DNA of 64,000 bases from Jejuia sp. UBA6058 (GCA_002428965.1 DIYI01000001.1:177021-241020), one strand, 5' to 3'. Shown: positions 17,601 through 25,574, counted from the first letter of the stretch. Numbers and translations: made by a program. Notes: generated from the sequence alone by a model not told the origin.

Positions 17601-18559
17601 TTATCGATGTAAACTTTTCTAACCATTTTAGAATAAAAAACGTCAATGTTTTTTGAAGAAATAGGCTTTAGGTTTTCGTCTAAGGAAATTTGTGTGACAC
17701 CTGTTTTTGTTCCAATCCATAAGGTTTTGTTAGAATCTATGTCAAAATCTAAATAATTGTTTTCAGTATTGTTCAGATTATATGATATCCAATTAATAGT
17801 TTTGAAATCCTTTTGTAGAACGCCAATTTTATTTTTAGTAAGTACCCATAGTCGGTCATTTTTATAAAGACATTTTTTTATGGTGTCATTAAGTAGGTTT
17901 ATTTTTTTCGAAGCTGAATTAAATTGCTTAATATAATGTCTTGTTACAATAAGTACTTCATCTTTATAAGCTAAAAGGCGCTTAATCTTATTGCTGTTTT
18001 TTAAAGATAATGGAGTGCTTTCAATAGAGGATATTCTAAAAGATTTATCTAGGGTAAATTGAATTAAATCTTTTTCGGTAACGGCAAAGTATAAACCACT
18101 ACTATTTTGAACAGTTGAGATTATCAACTTTGAAGATAAATTCGTAAAAAGGGAATCTTGAATGTTGGTAAATATGCCTGTTTTTCTATTTAAAACATTA
18201 ATACCTTTAGTGCCAGCACTACTTATTATGTTTCCGTAGTTGTCTTCAAAAACATCAGGTATCCATTTTCCCCTAAAATTATTGCCTTCATTCAGATAGT
18301 TCTTGTAAGCCTTTATATTGTTTCCATCAAAAACATTTAGACCATTGTTTGTAGAATACCAAATAAACCCTTGAGAATCTTCTAAAAAGGTATTTACCTG
18401 ATTGTTCGGTCCTTCATGAGGGGTGTGAAATTGTTCAAACACGAAACCATCCCTAAAATGAAGATTTTGAGATACCCCCTCCTGATACATTACTAATGTC
18501 AAAAAAATGATTATACAGGTGTTCAAGAAGGATTGAACCTTTTTTAAAAAACACTTCAA
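14681..18559 (-). CDS. Hybrid two-component system regulator (propeller sensor, kinase, receiver, AraC HTH)
   Basis: A 1,292-residue one-protein signalling chain of the Bacteroidota HTCS class. Order: signal peptide; about 650 residues of periplasmic propeller repeats (motifs such as GFIWYSTNNGLNVFDG and GTLWVGTEDGIAKFN); a Y_Y_Y domain; one membrane helix near 780; histidine kinase with phospho-acceptor H819 (NITHEFRTPL) and ATPase boxes NLISNAIKFTPNNG and GTGLGLALSKELV; receiver with D1097 (SDLMMPVMDG); C-terminal AraC helix-turn-helix. Relatives sense glycans or related molecules and switch on adjacent genes. It diverges from the esterase lipoprotein gene, its likely target. Confidence 0.95.
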   Translation of the reverse strand: MKCFLKKVQSFLNTCIIIFLTLVMYQEGVSQNLHFRDGFVFEQFHTPHEGPNNQVNTFLEDSQGFIWYSTNNGLNVFDGNNIKAYKNYLNEGNNFRGKWIPDVFEDNYGNIISSAGTKGINVLNRKTGIFTNIQDSLFTNLSSKLIISTVQNSSGLYFAVTEKDLIQFTLDKSFRISSIESTPLSLKNSNKIKRLLAYKDEVLIVTRHYIKQFNSASKKINLLNDTIKKCLYKNDRLWVLTKNKIGVLQKDFKTINWISYNLNNTENNYLDFDIDSNKTLWIGTKTGVTQISLDENLKPISSKNIDVFYSKMVRKVYIDKSNNLYLNVGLRDGVFVLNHNQNDYNYVNLPEESKNEYLYSFSEDKNGLLWCAGFNGVQAYNPKTKSFFTFNNGSFKALRDLQITDIIEDGLGTLWVGTEDGIAKFNEQDRTFSFYGRDLKSKGTFTHHLRVDQNNNKWFVIGDGLGKIDHENEKVSFFPTGYSSSMHIDAKNTLWISLDKNGLYGADISLEQPKMVFEETEIFKNIKTHGIKVDQQNRLWLSGNNGIYVFDKNTRKVVKHINKDNLLKNESLHEIVPENNGNFWVKQTNSPSVFINSQTFEVIDYSPRWMRLNGHKQEFSGPQFIDKSGKIFTDGRGGFWVYNPNDLTISLKPPKIVITDLKVNGTSKFSNFLGTTNLNLDNLTHEENAFEINFKTIQPNPSFQTQYAYRLLGSSNEWNYSKELTHLNFSTLQPNSYKLEVKTTNNGNLWSKPKAIALFTIASPWWKTTLAYIIYTLLFIALIYAFYRVQLNRKLAVSEANQLKQLDDFKNKFYQNITHEFRTPLTVIIGMAESIESQASKMIKRNAQQLLSLVNELLEIGKIESNSANLELSTKDIVAFTKYCMESLESLAKQKDIKLKFDANPESILMEFDIDKVQLVLNNLISNAIKFTPNNGSVELSVIAKNEMVEIQVVDSGTGIADENLEKVFDRYFQEKTNKSSSGTGLGLALSKELVQLMNGTLQAYNNEDSGACFVVSLPLAKNTISLAQNQDHNTSYKVESTFENEENIILVIEDNEDVLTYISSVLKPFYKVYSAPNGKLGFEKAIELIPDLIISDLMMPVMDGYESCHLIKSDFRTNHIPVIMLTAKVDHNSKISGLKLGADVYLGKPFNSEELLTHINNLIAIRENLKKKYSERQDNGDVQAPKISNEFLNKISGVLLNNISDDAFGINEICREIGVSRTQLHRKLKALTGLSTSIFIRGIRLNEAYKLVKESELSVSEIAYSVGYNDPNYFTKLFTEKFGTPPTKLIK

Positions 18560-18676
18560 TTTAAACAGGTTGGTTTTATGTTAAAGCATTTACAAAATAG
18601 TACTTTTTTTTGAATTGATTTTAACGATTTTATTCTTGATGAGATTAGGTTTTCAATATTGATGAACCTCACAACC

Positions 18677-18727
18677 TTTGTGAAACTTTTTAAAAGTGTG
18701 AAACAATATTCTAGAACTTTGAAACAA
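18677..18727 (+). promoter_or_regulatory. Candidate operator: three direct repeats around (T)GTGAAAC
   Basis: Related copies lie at about 18677 (CTTTGTGAAAC), 18697 (GTGTGAAACAAT) and 18716 (CTTTGAAACAAT). Their GAAAC cores start at 18682, 18700 and 18721, spaced 18 and 21 bases. They lie between the hybrid regulator and the esterase gene, where an AraC-type domain would bind. Binding is inference. Confidence 0.4.
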
Positions 18728-18788
18728 TGATGAAGAAGTTAATTTAGGATAACGTGCAACTTTGCTTTAAATCTTTAAATCAACACTT

Positions 18789-20036
18789 ATGAAAACTTTA
18801 AAAAACCTCTGCTTTTTGCCCTTAACTATGTTATTACTAACTATTTTTAGTTGCTCAAATGCAGAGGATACCATAAATCCACCTACTGCTTCATTTACAA
18901 GTTCTAGTACTGAAATTATGGTAGAAGAAAGCATTCAATTTACAAGTACGTCTACAGGAGATATAGAATCATATAGTTGGGCTTTTGAAGGGGGAACCCC
19001 ATCAACTTCTACGCAACAAAATCCAGAAATTACTTATAGTACTCCAGGAGTCTATGATGTAAAATTAGAAGTAAGTAATGAAGCTGGTTCAAATTCAAAA
19101 ATGGAATCAGATTATATTGAAGTTTCGTGTAATTCTTGCTCAGAAATTTGCCCAGAATTGTGCAATCAGAAACTGGTAGAAGACGAAATTATTTTAGTTG
19201 ATGGCGCTGAACGAACATATGATGTGTTTTTACCTTCTAAACACGATATTATGGAAAATTTACCTGTAATTATCAATTTACATGGTACAACAGGAAACAA
19301 AACTTTAGAGCGCTCTTTAACAGAATTTGAGCCTATTGCCGAGGAAAATAAAATAGTAATGGTCTACCCTCAAGGTTCAGTTCTGCCAACATGTAATATT
19401 GGGCCACAACCTCGTTGGAATGGAAATTTATTTGATGCTCCGGATGACATTGATTTTATAAGCTCGTTAATAGATAAGATAATCTCAGACTATAATGTGG
19501 ATGCTAACCGTATTTATGTCGTTGGCAGATCTAATGGCGGATTTATGGCATATACATTAGCGTGTGAATTAAGTGAAAAGGTAGCTGCTATTGCTTCTGT
19601 TGCCGGTGCGTTTACAAAAAATAATATGGATAATAACTGTAACGCCAATAGGGTTGTGCCTGTTCTAGAAATACATGGTACTGCTGATAAAGTGAATTCT
19701 TATGCAGGATTTTCAAATTGCGAAGGTATCTACGCAGGTGTTGATGAGGTTATTGAGTTCTGGAGAGCTAAAGCAGGTTGTAGTGCAGAATTCACTGAAT
19801 TTAACTATCCAAATATTAATACTACAGATGATTCTACAGCGAAAAAAATAACCTATAATGATTGTAATAATCAAGTGCAACTAATAGTAATAGAGAATGG
19901 TGGACATACATATCCAGGAAGCAAGAGTTTTGAAGCATTTTTTGGTGAGTTTTCAGATTTATTATGGCCAATAAATTTTGATATTCATGCAAGTGAGGAA
20001 ATTTGGAAATTTTTTAAAGATTTTAGTTTAGATTAA
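18789..20036 (+). CDS. PKD-domain lipoprotein esterase (PHB depolymerase / feruloyl esterase type)
   Basis: A 415-residue predicted lipoprotein (lipobox IFSCSN, cysteine near residue 22). A PKD domain follows (PTASFTSSSTEI to YDVKLEVSNEAG), then a cysteine-rich linker, and an alpha/beta hydrolase domain of the LpqC/feruloyl esterase/PHB depolymerase type. That domain has LPVIINLHGTTGN, nucleophile elbow GRSNGG, HGTADKV and ENGGHTYPG as triad regions. Probably a surface or periplasmic esterase acting on a polymer or plant/algal ester; the substrate is not determined. Divergent from the hybrid regulator gene and closed by a strong terminator. Confidence 0.85.
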   Translation: MKTLKNLCFLPLTMLLLTIFSCSNAEDTINPPTASFTSSSTEIMVEESIQFTSTSTGDIESYSWAFEGGTPSTSTQQNPEITYSTPGVYDVKLEVSNEAGSNSKMESDYIEVSCNSCSEICPELCNQKLVEDEIILVDGAERTYDVFLPSKHDIMENLPVIINLHGTTGNKTLERSLTEFEPIAEENKIVMVYPQGSVLPTCNIGPQPRWNGNLFDAPDDIDFISSLIDKIISDYNVDANRIYVVGRSNGGFMAYTLACELSEKVAAIASVAGAFTKNNMDNNCNANRVVPVLEIHGTADKVNSYAGFSNCEGIYAGVDEVIEFWRAKAGCSAEFTEFNYPNINTTDDSTAKKITYNDCNNQVQLIVIENGGHTYPGSKSFEAFFGEFSDLLWPINFDIHASEEIWKFFKDFSLD

Positions 20037-20060
20037 AACATCAAAATATAGAATTGAAAA

Positions 20061-20090
20061 AGCCGATGATAGTTTTGAAAATCATCGGCT
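20061..20090 (+). terminator. Terminator after the esterase gene
   Basis: Perfect 10-bp stem AGCCGATGAT / ATCATCGGCT flanked by an A-run and a T-run. Confidence 0.85.
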
Positions 20091-20111
20091 TTTATATTTT
20101 ATGTATTGAGG

Positions 20112-20585
20112 CTAGTTGGCATAGTCTATTTCAATTATTTTATCATTTACCATTAACAGTTGTGCAGTATCTTCTTCTGGATATATAAACACTAATTTTC
20201 GTTTCTTTTCATCTCCCTTAAGTATATAAGAGTCTATCTTACCCCACATATTTATAGGGCCCACAACCATAGACCATTCTGCTTTATGTTTGGTTTTTGT
20301 TCTTGGATTCAATAATACAAAGTCATCAAAATCAAGTTTTTGTTTTTCGTTCAAATTGTTTTTTAATGTAAGAAACACAAATACAAATTTACTACCACGA
20401 CTTGCGTTCCAAGAACCATTTCCTGTAGCAACAGTTTTTCCTTCTTCAATTTTGTCGATCGTAAAGTTTATACTTTCGGTGTAGTCATACGTGTGCGGAA
20501 TAACTTTATAAACAGAGTAGCAAGACGTAAACAGTGTGGTAACTAATATAAGAATTAAGAGTTTGGTATAGCTATTTTTTTTCAA
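20112..20585 (-). CDS. Hypothetical lipoprotein
   Basis: A predicted lipoprotein with lipobox LFTSC and a mature part of about 135 residues without a motif I recognise. The frame opens with an ATG at 20621, but a TTG at 20583-20585 gives a textbook signal peptide (KKNSYTKLLILILVTTLFTSC) and reduces overlap with the upstream gene from 50 to 14 bases, so the TTG was chosen. The alternative start cannot be excluded. It belongs to the minus-strand block of small exported proteins between the esterase gene and lysS. Confidence 0.6.
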   Translation of the reverse strand: MKKNSYTKLLILILVTTLFTSCYSVYKVIPHTYDYTESINFTIDKIEEGKTVATGNGSWNASRGSKFVFVFLTLKNNLNEKQKLDFDDFVLLNPRTKTKHKAEWSMVVGPINMWGKIDSYILKGDEKKRKLVFIYPEEDTAQLLMVNDKIIEIDYAN

Positions 20586-21036
20586 ATTGTACTTTTTTTC
20601 CTTTAAGTAAAAGTTTGCCATCTTTCAGCGTTTTAATTAAGGTTATAATATTTAGTCCTTTACCATTTCTTATATACTCTAGTATTATGGTGTTAGAAGG
20701 TAATTTGGTGTTGTCTCCTGCTATCTTTTTGTAGTTTTTGGTTGCTTTAGCGCTCCACTTTCCTGTTATTGTTCGCGTTCCTAGAGAATCAGAGACTTTT
20801 ACTTTTGCTGTAAAATTCTTTTTGAATTTTATTTCAATAATATGATCAGTTATCGATGGTTTAGAACTTTTTAAATCTGTTTGTTTAATCCAAGTACCTA
20901 AAATGTCATTTTTGTTTTTTTTAATTTGATGAGTATCCAAATTCTGTTTAATTGGATTATTGCCTAACTTCTGAGGTTTAAACGATAACAGTGTAATTGT
21001 AATAATAAAAATTGTTAATAACTTGAGATGTTTCAT
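20572..21036 (-). CDS. Hypothetical exported protein, lipocalin-like
   Basis: A 154-residue protein with an N-terminal signal sequence (HLKLLTIFIITITLLSF). The mature part has an ILGTWIKQ start and alternating strands (IIEIKFKKNFTAKVKV, RTITGKWS) that resemble lipocalin-like domains of Bacteroidota. The resemblance is weak. It overlaps the next small lipoprotein gene, so the two are probably co-transcribed. Function unknown. Confidence 0.6.
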   Translation of the reverse strand: MKHLKLLTIFIITITLLSFKPQKLGNNPIKQNLDTHQIKKNKNDILGTWIKQTDLKSSKPSITDHIIEIKFKKNFTAKVKVSDSLGTRTITGKWSAKATKNYKKIAGDNTKLPSNTIILEYIRNGKGLNIITLIKTLKDGKLLLKGKKVQFEKK

Positions 21037-21097
21037 TTAGTATCATTTTGGTTAAGAACTCTTGTAAATAGTTTCTCGTTAGATGGGGTTAAAATAT

Positions 21098-21844
21098 TTA
21101 TTCTTGAGCTGAAGGTATTTTTCCACCTATCCATTCTTTTATTTGATTTACGGCTCCCGGAAAATAAGCTAACTTATTGTTCTCCATATTTATAACTCCA
21201 AAAGCAATAATATGGTGTTTTTCGTTATGAATACTGGTTTCATATTGGTTGTCATTTTCTAGAATTTCGAATAAATATCCAACTACTCTAATTAAATTGC
21301 CAACTTTTTCATTTTCACTATCTATCATAGAAGCTACCCATATTGCATTTTCACCAATCCTCAATTTGTAGTATGGTGTATTTTGTTTAGTTCTAGTAAT
21401 TTCAATGACTTCACCTTCTAAAGCAATAATTTTATTTTCCCATCTTTTGATCTTGTTCCATTTTTTAGAAGTGAAATTTACTGGAAAAGAAGCTGTTTTA
21501 TCATTTAAGGCCTTTTCGATAGCATTATTAATTTCAGAAGATACCGTTTCCTTAATTTTTTCGCAATTGTTATCCAAATAAGGAATAATTCCGTTTTTAA
21601 CTTTACTTAAATTTCCCTGTTGGATTAATATTTTTTGCTCATCAGAATTTATAATATTAAAAATGAAATTAAACTCTTGGTCATAACACCTATTAAATTC
21701 TGATCTTATTTCAGAACTATTTTTGATATCATCGTTTATGCATTGGCAAATTTTGGTTGAAATTTTTTCTATTATAGAATCAACACTTTGGCTGTAAATT
21801 GAAAGGCAAAAAAAACTTATAAGTATCGTTACTATATTCTTCAT
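21098..21844 (-). CDS. Hypothetical exported protein
   Basis: A 248-residue protein from the chosen start at 21842-21844, which gives a clean signal peptide (KNIVTILISFFCLSIYSQS). An ATG at 21871 would add nine residues and spoil it. The N-terminal part is helical with three cysteines. The C-terminal part (IALEGEVIEITRTKQNTPYY to GNLIRVVGYLFE) looks like an OB-type beta domain. No family was recognised. The start lies 29 bases downstream of the previous gene's stop, so co-transcription is likely. Confidence 0.6.
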   Translation of the reverse strand: MKNIVTILISFFCLSIYSQSVDSIIEKISTKICQCINDDIKNSSEIRSEFNRCYDQEFNFIFNIINSDEQKILIQQGNLSKVKNGIIPYLDNNCEKIKETVSSEINNAIEKALNDKTASFPVNFTSKKWNKIKRWENKIIALEGEVIEITRTKQNTPYYKLRIGENAIWVASMIDSENEKVGNLIRVVGYLFEILENDNQYETSIHNEKHHIIAFGVINMENNKLAYFPGAVNQIKEWIGGKIPSAQE

Positions 21845-21872
21845 GATTATGTTTCCTTTTTCCTTGAGCAAT

Positions 21873-22319
21873 TCATTTTTTCATTAGAAATCTCAGTTTC
21901 TCTTTTTTTAAATGATATTCAATTTCTTCAAAGCTTCTTTTTTCAATTATTTCTCTTTCTTTAGGCTCTAGCACAAAGCTTACTTTCGTTATCCAAGTAT
22001 TTGAAACATTTGAGAAATCAGATTCAATTTCTTTTTCATCAGAGTCTATTTCAATTTCATATTCTTTTGTAAGTATTGTTATTTTAGTTCCACGCATCGT
22101 TTTTAAATCAATATGAGTCAGAATGGTAGAATTCATAAATAAAAATCCATTTAATTCTTGAAAAATTACCCAGAATTGACCTTGTTTTGATTCTGCAACT
22201 TTACTGCCAGAAATATTTTTTATTTTTTCTTCGGTATAAGTGTCAACGTGTAATCTTTCCATAGCTCGTATATTTCCAAGAGCTGCTAAAATTTCATCCT
22301 TTTTTCTTAATATATTCAT
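21873..22319 (-). CDS. Hypothetical protein
   Basis: A 148-residue acidic/basic mixed protein without signal peptide or membrane segment. It has strand-rich segments (GSKVAESKQGQFWVIFQEL, MRGTKITILTKEYEIEID) and a Lys/Glu-rich helical end. No family recognised. It lies in the cassette-like block; a hairpin repeat (22421-22480) precedes it. Confidence 0.55.
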   Translation of the reverse strand: MNILRKKDEILAALGNIRAMERLHVDTYTEEKIKNISGSKVAESKQGQFWVIFQELNGFLFMNSTILTHIDLKTMRGTKITILTKEYEIEIDSDEKEIESDFSNVSNTWITKVSFVLEPKEREIIEKRSFEEIEYHLKKEKLRFLMKK

Positions 22320-22420
22320 AGTATTCGATTTTTGCGTAATGTTTTAAATAACTGCCAACGATTTGTTTAAGGTTAGTTAAATGGATTTAGTAATTAATTT
22401 TGCTAAAATGAAACGAACCA

Positions 22421-22480
22421 AAGAAAAATCCTTCGGATTTTAAAAGTAGGCATGAACCAAGCAATTATTCTTATACTCTG
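22421..22480 (-). repeat. Hairpin-bearing repeat, copy 1, downstream of the ankyrin gene
   Basis: It contains the hairpin AAAATCC / GGATTTT, a spacer with AAGTAGG, GAACC, and AGCAATTATTCTTAT. It aligns over about 50 bases with the copy at 23018-23075. It begins about 11 bases past the stop of the ankyrin gene in the direction of transcription. Confidence 0.6.
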
Positions 22481-22490
22481 TATACACCTG

Positions 22491-22946
22491 CTATTCTCTT
22501 TCTTTCATTTTGGATTTGATGAATTTTATCATCTCTTTATTTTTACTCTCTTTTGCAGCTGTTAAAACGTTGTTTTTACCTCCATCACTATCATTAATGT
22601 CAGCGCCATACTCGAGTAATAATTTTACTAATTTTATATTTCCAGTATGAGCTGCATACATTATTGCAGAAGACTCGAAACCATCTTTCCAATTTATGTC
22701 AATTCCTTTATCTAGAAGTATTTTGGTTATTTCTAGGTTATTATTTCGAACCGCATAAATCAATGAATTTACTTTCATCCAAGGCCCTACACTTTTTATG
22801 TAATGAACATCAGCACCTTTTTCAATGAGTGATTTGAACAATTCCGTATCATTATTCATTGCAGACAGGAATAATTTTTCGTCCATATCTTGAGAATATG
22901 CCGAAGAATAAATAATAATAGTTAAAGTAATAATTAAATGTCTCAT
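22491..22946 (-). CDS. Exported ankyrin-repeat protein
   Basis: A 151-residue protein with a signal peptide (RHLIITLTIIIYSSAYSQ) and about four ankyrin repeats, seen as KSLIEKGADVHYIKS, NSLIYAVRNNNLEITKILLD, AIMYAAHTGNIKLVKLLLEY and NVLTAAKESKNKEMIKFI. Likely periplasmic protein-protein interaction module; partner unknown. It is flanked on both sides by the related hairpin repeats, so gene plus repeat forms a unit of about 590 bases. Confidence 0.78.
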   Translation of the reverse strand: MRHLIITLTIIIYSSAYSQDMDEKLFLSAMNNDTELFKSLIEKGADVHYIKSVGPWMKVNSLIYAVRNNNLEITKILLDKGIDINWKDGFESSAIMYAAHTGNIKLVKLLLEYGADINDSDGGKNNVLTAAKESKNKEMIKFIKSKMKERE

Positions 22947-23017
22947 ATTAATTGGAACTAAAGGTCTTGGCTATGAAGTTATATATATTATCATTTAACT
23001 TAGTTAGCACACACAAA

Positions 23018-23075
23018 CTGAAAATCCGTAAGGATTTTCAGAAGTACGAGTGAACGAGCAATTACTTATAGCCAT
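23018..23075 (-). repeat. Hairpin-bearing repeat, copy 2, downstream of the 184-residue lipoprotein gene
   Basis: A perfect 10-bp stem CTGAAAATCC / GGATTTTCAG with loop GTAA, then AAGTACGAG, GAACGAGCAATTACTTAT. It lies about 12 bases past the stop of the gene at 23087-23641, the same relative place as copy 1. Confidence 0.65.
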
Positions 23076-23086
23076 TATTGTTCAAC

Positions 23087-23641
23087 TTATTTAGTTTTTT
23101 TATATTGTATTATTCTTTCCTTTAGTTTTTCCGCTCCATTTTTATCAAAAGTAAAGTCAGAAGGTTCTAAATCATAATTTTCCGATAGCCATTTGAAAAA
23201 AGCTTGATATTGTTTTCGTCTTGGTTCGTCATATTCTAAATATCCGTCAAATTCTCCTCCAATAATCTTGATTATTTTTCCATTTTTTATTTCATAAACA
23301 CGTTTTGATTTATAAGGACTAATATCTAAAATCTTATCTCTATCGGAATAGTATGTTGAAATTGTTTCCACAAAATTTGAGTCTATTTTTATAATTTCAA
23401 TTACTTCCAAGTCATTCATAACTTTTCCCCAAGAATAATTTTTACTATAGTTGGTCTTATTATTTATAACTGTATCTTTTTCCCATAATTCAACAAAGTT
23501 TTTGTGGAGTATATCAAAAGTTTTTAATGAATCTTTATCATTGTATAATTTTATAAATTCATTCACTACTTGCACGTTACTTTGAGAATTACATCCGATA
23601 AAAAGGAAATAGCTAAATATAAGTAGGTATGTTTTTTTCAT
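23087..23641 (-). CDS. Hypothetical lipoprotein
   Basis: A 184-residue predicted lipoprotein (leader with lipobox FIGCNS). The segment VVNEFIKLYNDKDSLKTFDILHKNF looks like the start of an NTF2/SnoaL-like fold, but this is only a resemblance. The C-terminus is charged and helical. An almost perfect 20-bp palindrome lies upstream at 23660-23679. It is the first gene, in transcription order, of the cassette-like block. Confidence 0.6.
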   Translation of the reverse strand: MKKTYLLIFSYFLFIGCNSQSNVQVVNEFIKLYNDKDSLKTFDILHKNFVELWEKDTVINNKTNYSKNYSWGKVMNDLEVIEIIKIDSNFVETISTYYSDRDKILDISPYKSKRVYEIKNGKIIKIIGGEFDGYLEYDEPRRKQYQAFFKWLSENYDLEPSDFTFDKNGAEKLKERIIQYKKTK

Positions 23642-23659
23642 ATGTTGCGCAGCTATTAT

Positions 23660-23679
23660 ATAAACACAATTGCGTTTAT
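23660..23679. repeat. 20-bp near-perfect palindrome centred on CAATTG
   Basis: The two halves ATAAACACAA and TTGCGTTTAT are reverse complements apart from one pair. It lies 19 bases upstream of the start at 23641, where it could be an operator, a hairpin, or part of a recombination site. Confidence 0.45.
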
Positions 23680-23757
23680 GCCCATAATGTTTATATCACG
23701 AAAGTTAATAAAAAGAAGATTGCTTTTGAAAGAAAAGTTGTATTTTTTTTAATAAAA

Positions 23758-23781
23758 AAAGGTCGTCAATTGACAACCTTT
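23758..23781 (-). terminator. Terminator of lysS
   Basis: Stem AAAGGT + GTCAA / TTGAC + ACCTTT with one mismatch. On the minus strand a T-run follows it, so it ends the lysS transcript. It lies 50 bases past the lysS stop. Confidence 0.75.
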
Positions 23782-23831
23782 GTGTGAGTAAGATGAAATG
23801 CTGAAACGAGTTCAGCATGACAAGCATAGTT

Positions 23832-25523
23832 TTAAATAATTTCGACAAACAAGCCTTCCTCAGTCTTTTCAACCTTGGCTAAACTGTTTTTAGTCAATTC
23901 TTTAATAGACTTGTCCCATTTTTTATTGGATAAGCCAGATTGCGATTTTAAATCTACCAATTCCAGCTTTTCAGCTTTGTTTAAAATTTCTAAAATGACC
24001 TTCGCATCATCGCTAATCGCCAAAGGTTTTTTCTCTGGTTTCATTTGCGGGAAGAACAATACTTCTTGAATGGACTGATTGTTTGTTAAAAACATAATTA
24101 ATCTATCCATGCCAATTCCCATTCCTGATGTTGGTGGCATGCCATATTCCAATGCGCGTAAAAAGTCATAATCTATGGTTGCCGTAGCTTCATCATCACC
24201 TTTTTTCGCTAATTCCAACTGGTGCTCAAAACGTTCACGTTGGTCTATTGGGTCGTTAAGTTCGCTATAAGCATTAGCAATTTCCTTTCCGCAAACCATT
24301 AACTCAAAACGCTCTGTTAGTTCAGGATTTTCTCTATGTTCCTTACATAACGGACTCATCTCTTTAGGATAGTCTGTAATAAATGTTGGCTGAATATAAT
24401 TGCCTTCGCACTTCTCACCAAAAATCTCATCAATTAACTTGCCTTTACCCATGGTATCATCCACTTCAATACCTAGATCTTTAGCCGCTTGACGAATCTC
24501 AGCTTCGGACTTTCCTGTAATATCAAATCCTGTAAAGTGTTTGATAGAATCTGCCATGGTCACCCGAGCATATGGCGCCTTAAAATCAATTTCATGTTTG
24601 CCAAAAGTGGCTTTTGTAGTGCCATTTACTGCTGTAGCGCAATGCTCTAACAATTGCTCACAGAAATCCATCATCCAATTGTAATCCTTATAGGCCACAT
24701 AAATTTCCATCGCCGTAAATTCTGGATTATGAGTACGGTCCATGCCTTCGTTTCTGAAGTTTTTAGAAAACTCGTAAACGCCATCAAAACCGCCAACAAT
24801 CAATCGCTTTAAGTACAACTCATTTGCTATTCTCATGTACAAAGGAATGTCTAAAGAATTGTGATGTGTAATAAAAGGGCGAGCCGCTGCACCACCAGCA
24901 ATAGGTTGTAGTACAGGAGTTTCTACTTCAAAATAACCAGCATCATTAAAAAATGATCGCATTGCATTAAACAACTTAGTGCGCTTTATAAAAACATCTT
25001 TTACATGCGGATTTACAACTAAATCTGCATAACGCTGTCTGTAACGTAATTCAGGATCGTTAAACTCATCATAAGTATTTCCTTCTGCATCCGTTTTTGG
25101 TAATGGTAATGGTTTTAAAGCTTTACTCAATAAAGTAAAGTCTTTAACCATCACGGTTTTTTCACCAACTTTGGTAGTAAAGAGTTCGCCTTCAATACCA
25201 ATAAAATCTCCGATATCTAGAAGTTTTTTATAAACATCGTTGTACTTGCTTTTATCCTCACCAGTACAAATTTCATCGCGATTAAAATAAACTTGGATAC
25301 GACCTTCAGAATCCTGAAGTTCAGCAAAACTTGCACTTCCTTGAATACGGCGCGACATTAATCTACCTGCAACAATAACGGTTTTACCTTCTTCAAAATC
25401 TGATTTAATATCTTTTGTAGTCTGTTTTACAGGATATAAATCTGCAGGATAAGGGTTTATGCCTAAGTCTCTTAATTTTGCGAGTTTATCGCGTCTCACC
25501 AATTCTTGTTCTGAAAGCTGCAT
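23832..25523 (-). CDS. lysS: Lysyl-tRNA synthetase, class II
   Basis: Charges tRNA-Lys in the cytoplasm. The anticodon-binding OB domain (VIVAGRLMSRRIQGSASFAEL) comes first, followed by the class II catalytic core: RYRQRYADLVVNP, motif 2 region FRNEGMDRTHNPEFT, and motif 3 PPTSGMGIGMDRLIMFL. At 563 residues it is somewhat longer than the usual 500-510; the last roughly 65 residues form a Lys-rich tail with a weak helix-turn-helix look. A leader hairpin lies just before its start codon. Confidence 0.97.
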   Translation of the reverse strand: MQLSEQELVRRDKLAKLRDLGINPYPADLYPVKQTTKDIKSDFEEGKTVIVAGRLMSRRIQGSASFAELQDSEGRIQVYFNRDEICTGEDKSKYNDVYKKLLDIGDFIGIEGELFTTKVGEKTVMVKDFTLLSKALKPLPLPKTDAEGNTYDEFNDPELRYRQRYADLVVNPHVKDVFIKRTKLFNAMRSFFNDAGYFEVETPVLQPIAGGAAARPFITHHNSLDIPLYMRIANELYLKRLIVGGFDGVYEFSKNFRNEGMDRTHNPEFTAMEIYVAYKDYNWMMDFCEQLLEHCATAVNGTTKATFGKHEIDFKAPYARVTMADSIKHFTGFDITGKSEAEIRQAAKDLGIEVDDTMGKGKLIDEIFGEKCEGNYIQPTFITDYPKEMSPLCKEHRENPELTERFELMVCGKEIANAYSELNDPIDQRERFEHQLELAKKGDDEATATIDYDFLRALEYGMPPTSGMGIGMDRLIMFLTNNQSIQEVLFFPQMKPEKKPLAISDDAKVILEILNKAEKLELVDLKSQSGLSNKKWDKSIKELTKNSLAKVEKTEEGLFVEII

Positions 25524-25542
25524 GCCTAATTTTTATTTTGAG

Positions 25543-25562
25543 GCCTACCTTTTTTGTAGGCA
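25543..25562 (-). promoter_or_regulatory. Leader hairpin 20 bases upstream of lysS
   Basis: A perfect 6-bp stem GCCTAC / GTAGGC with an 8-base loop lies 20-39 bases upstream of the ATG, in the expected 5' untranslated region. It may affect translation start or message stability. Confidence 0.4.
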
Positions 25563-25566
25563 GGTG

Positions 25567-25574
25567 CAAAATTA
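25567..25574 (-). promoter_or_regulatory. Candidate -7 element TAATTTTG for lysS
   Basis: Matches TAnnTTTG on the minus strand 44 bases upstream of the lysS start. It would put the leader hairpin at the very 5' end of the message. A -33 TTG at the right distance is not obvious. Confidence 0.4.

Noticed and set aside
20112..23641. CRISPR or toxin-antitoxin locus
   Set aside because: Only two diverged repeats without spacers, and no toxin or antitoxin fold was recognised in the small genes.
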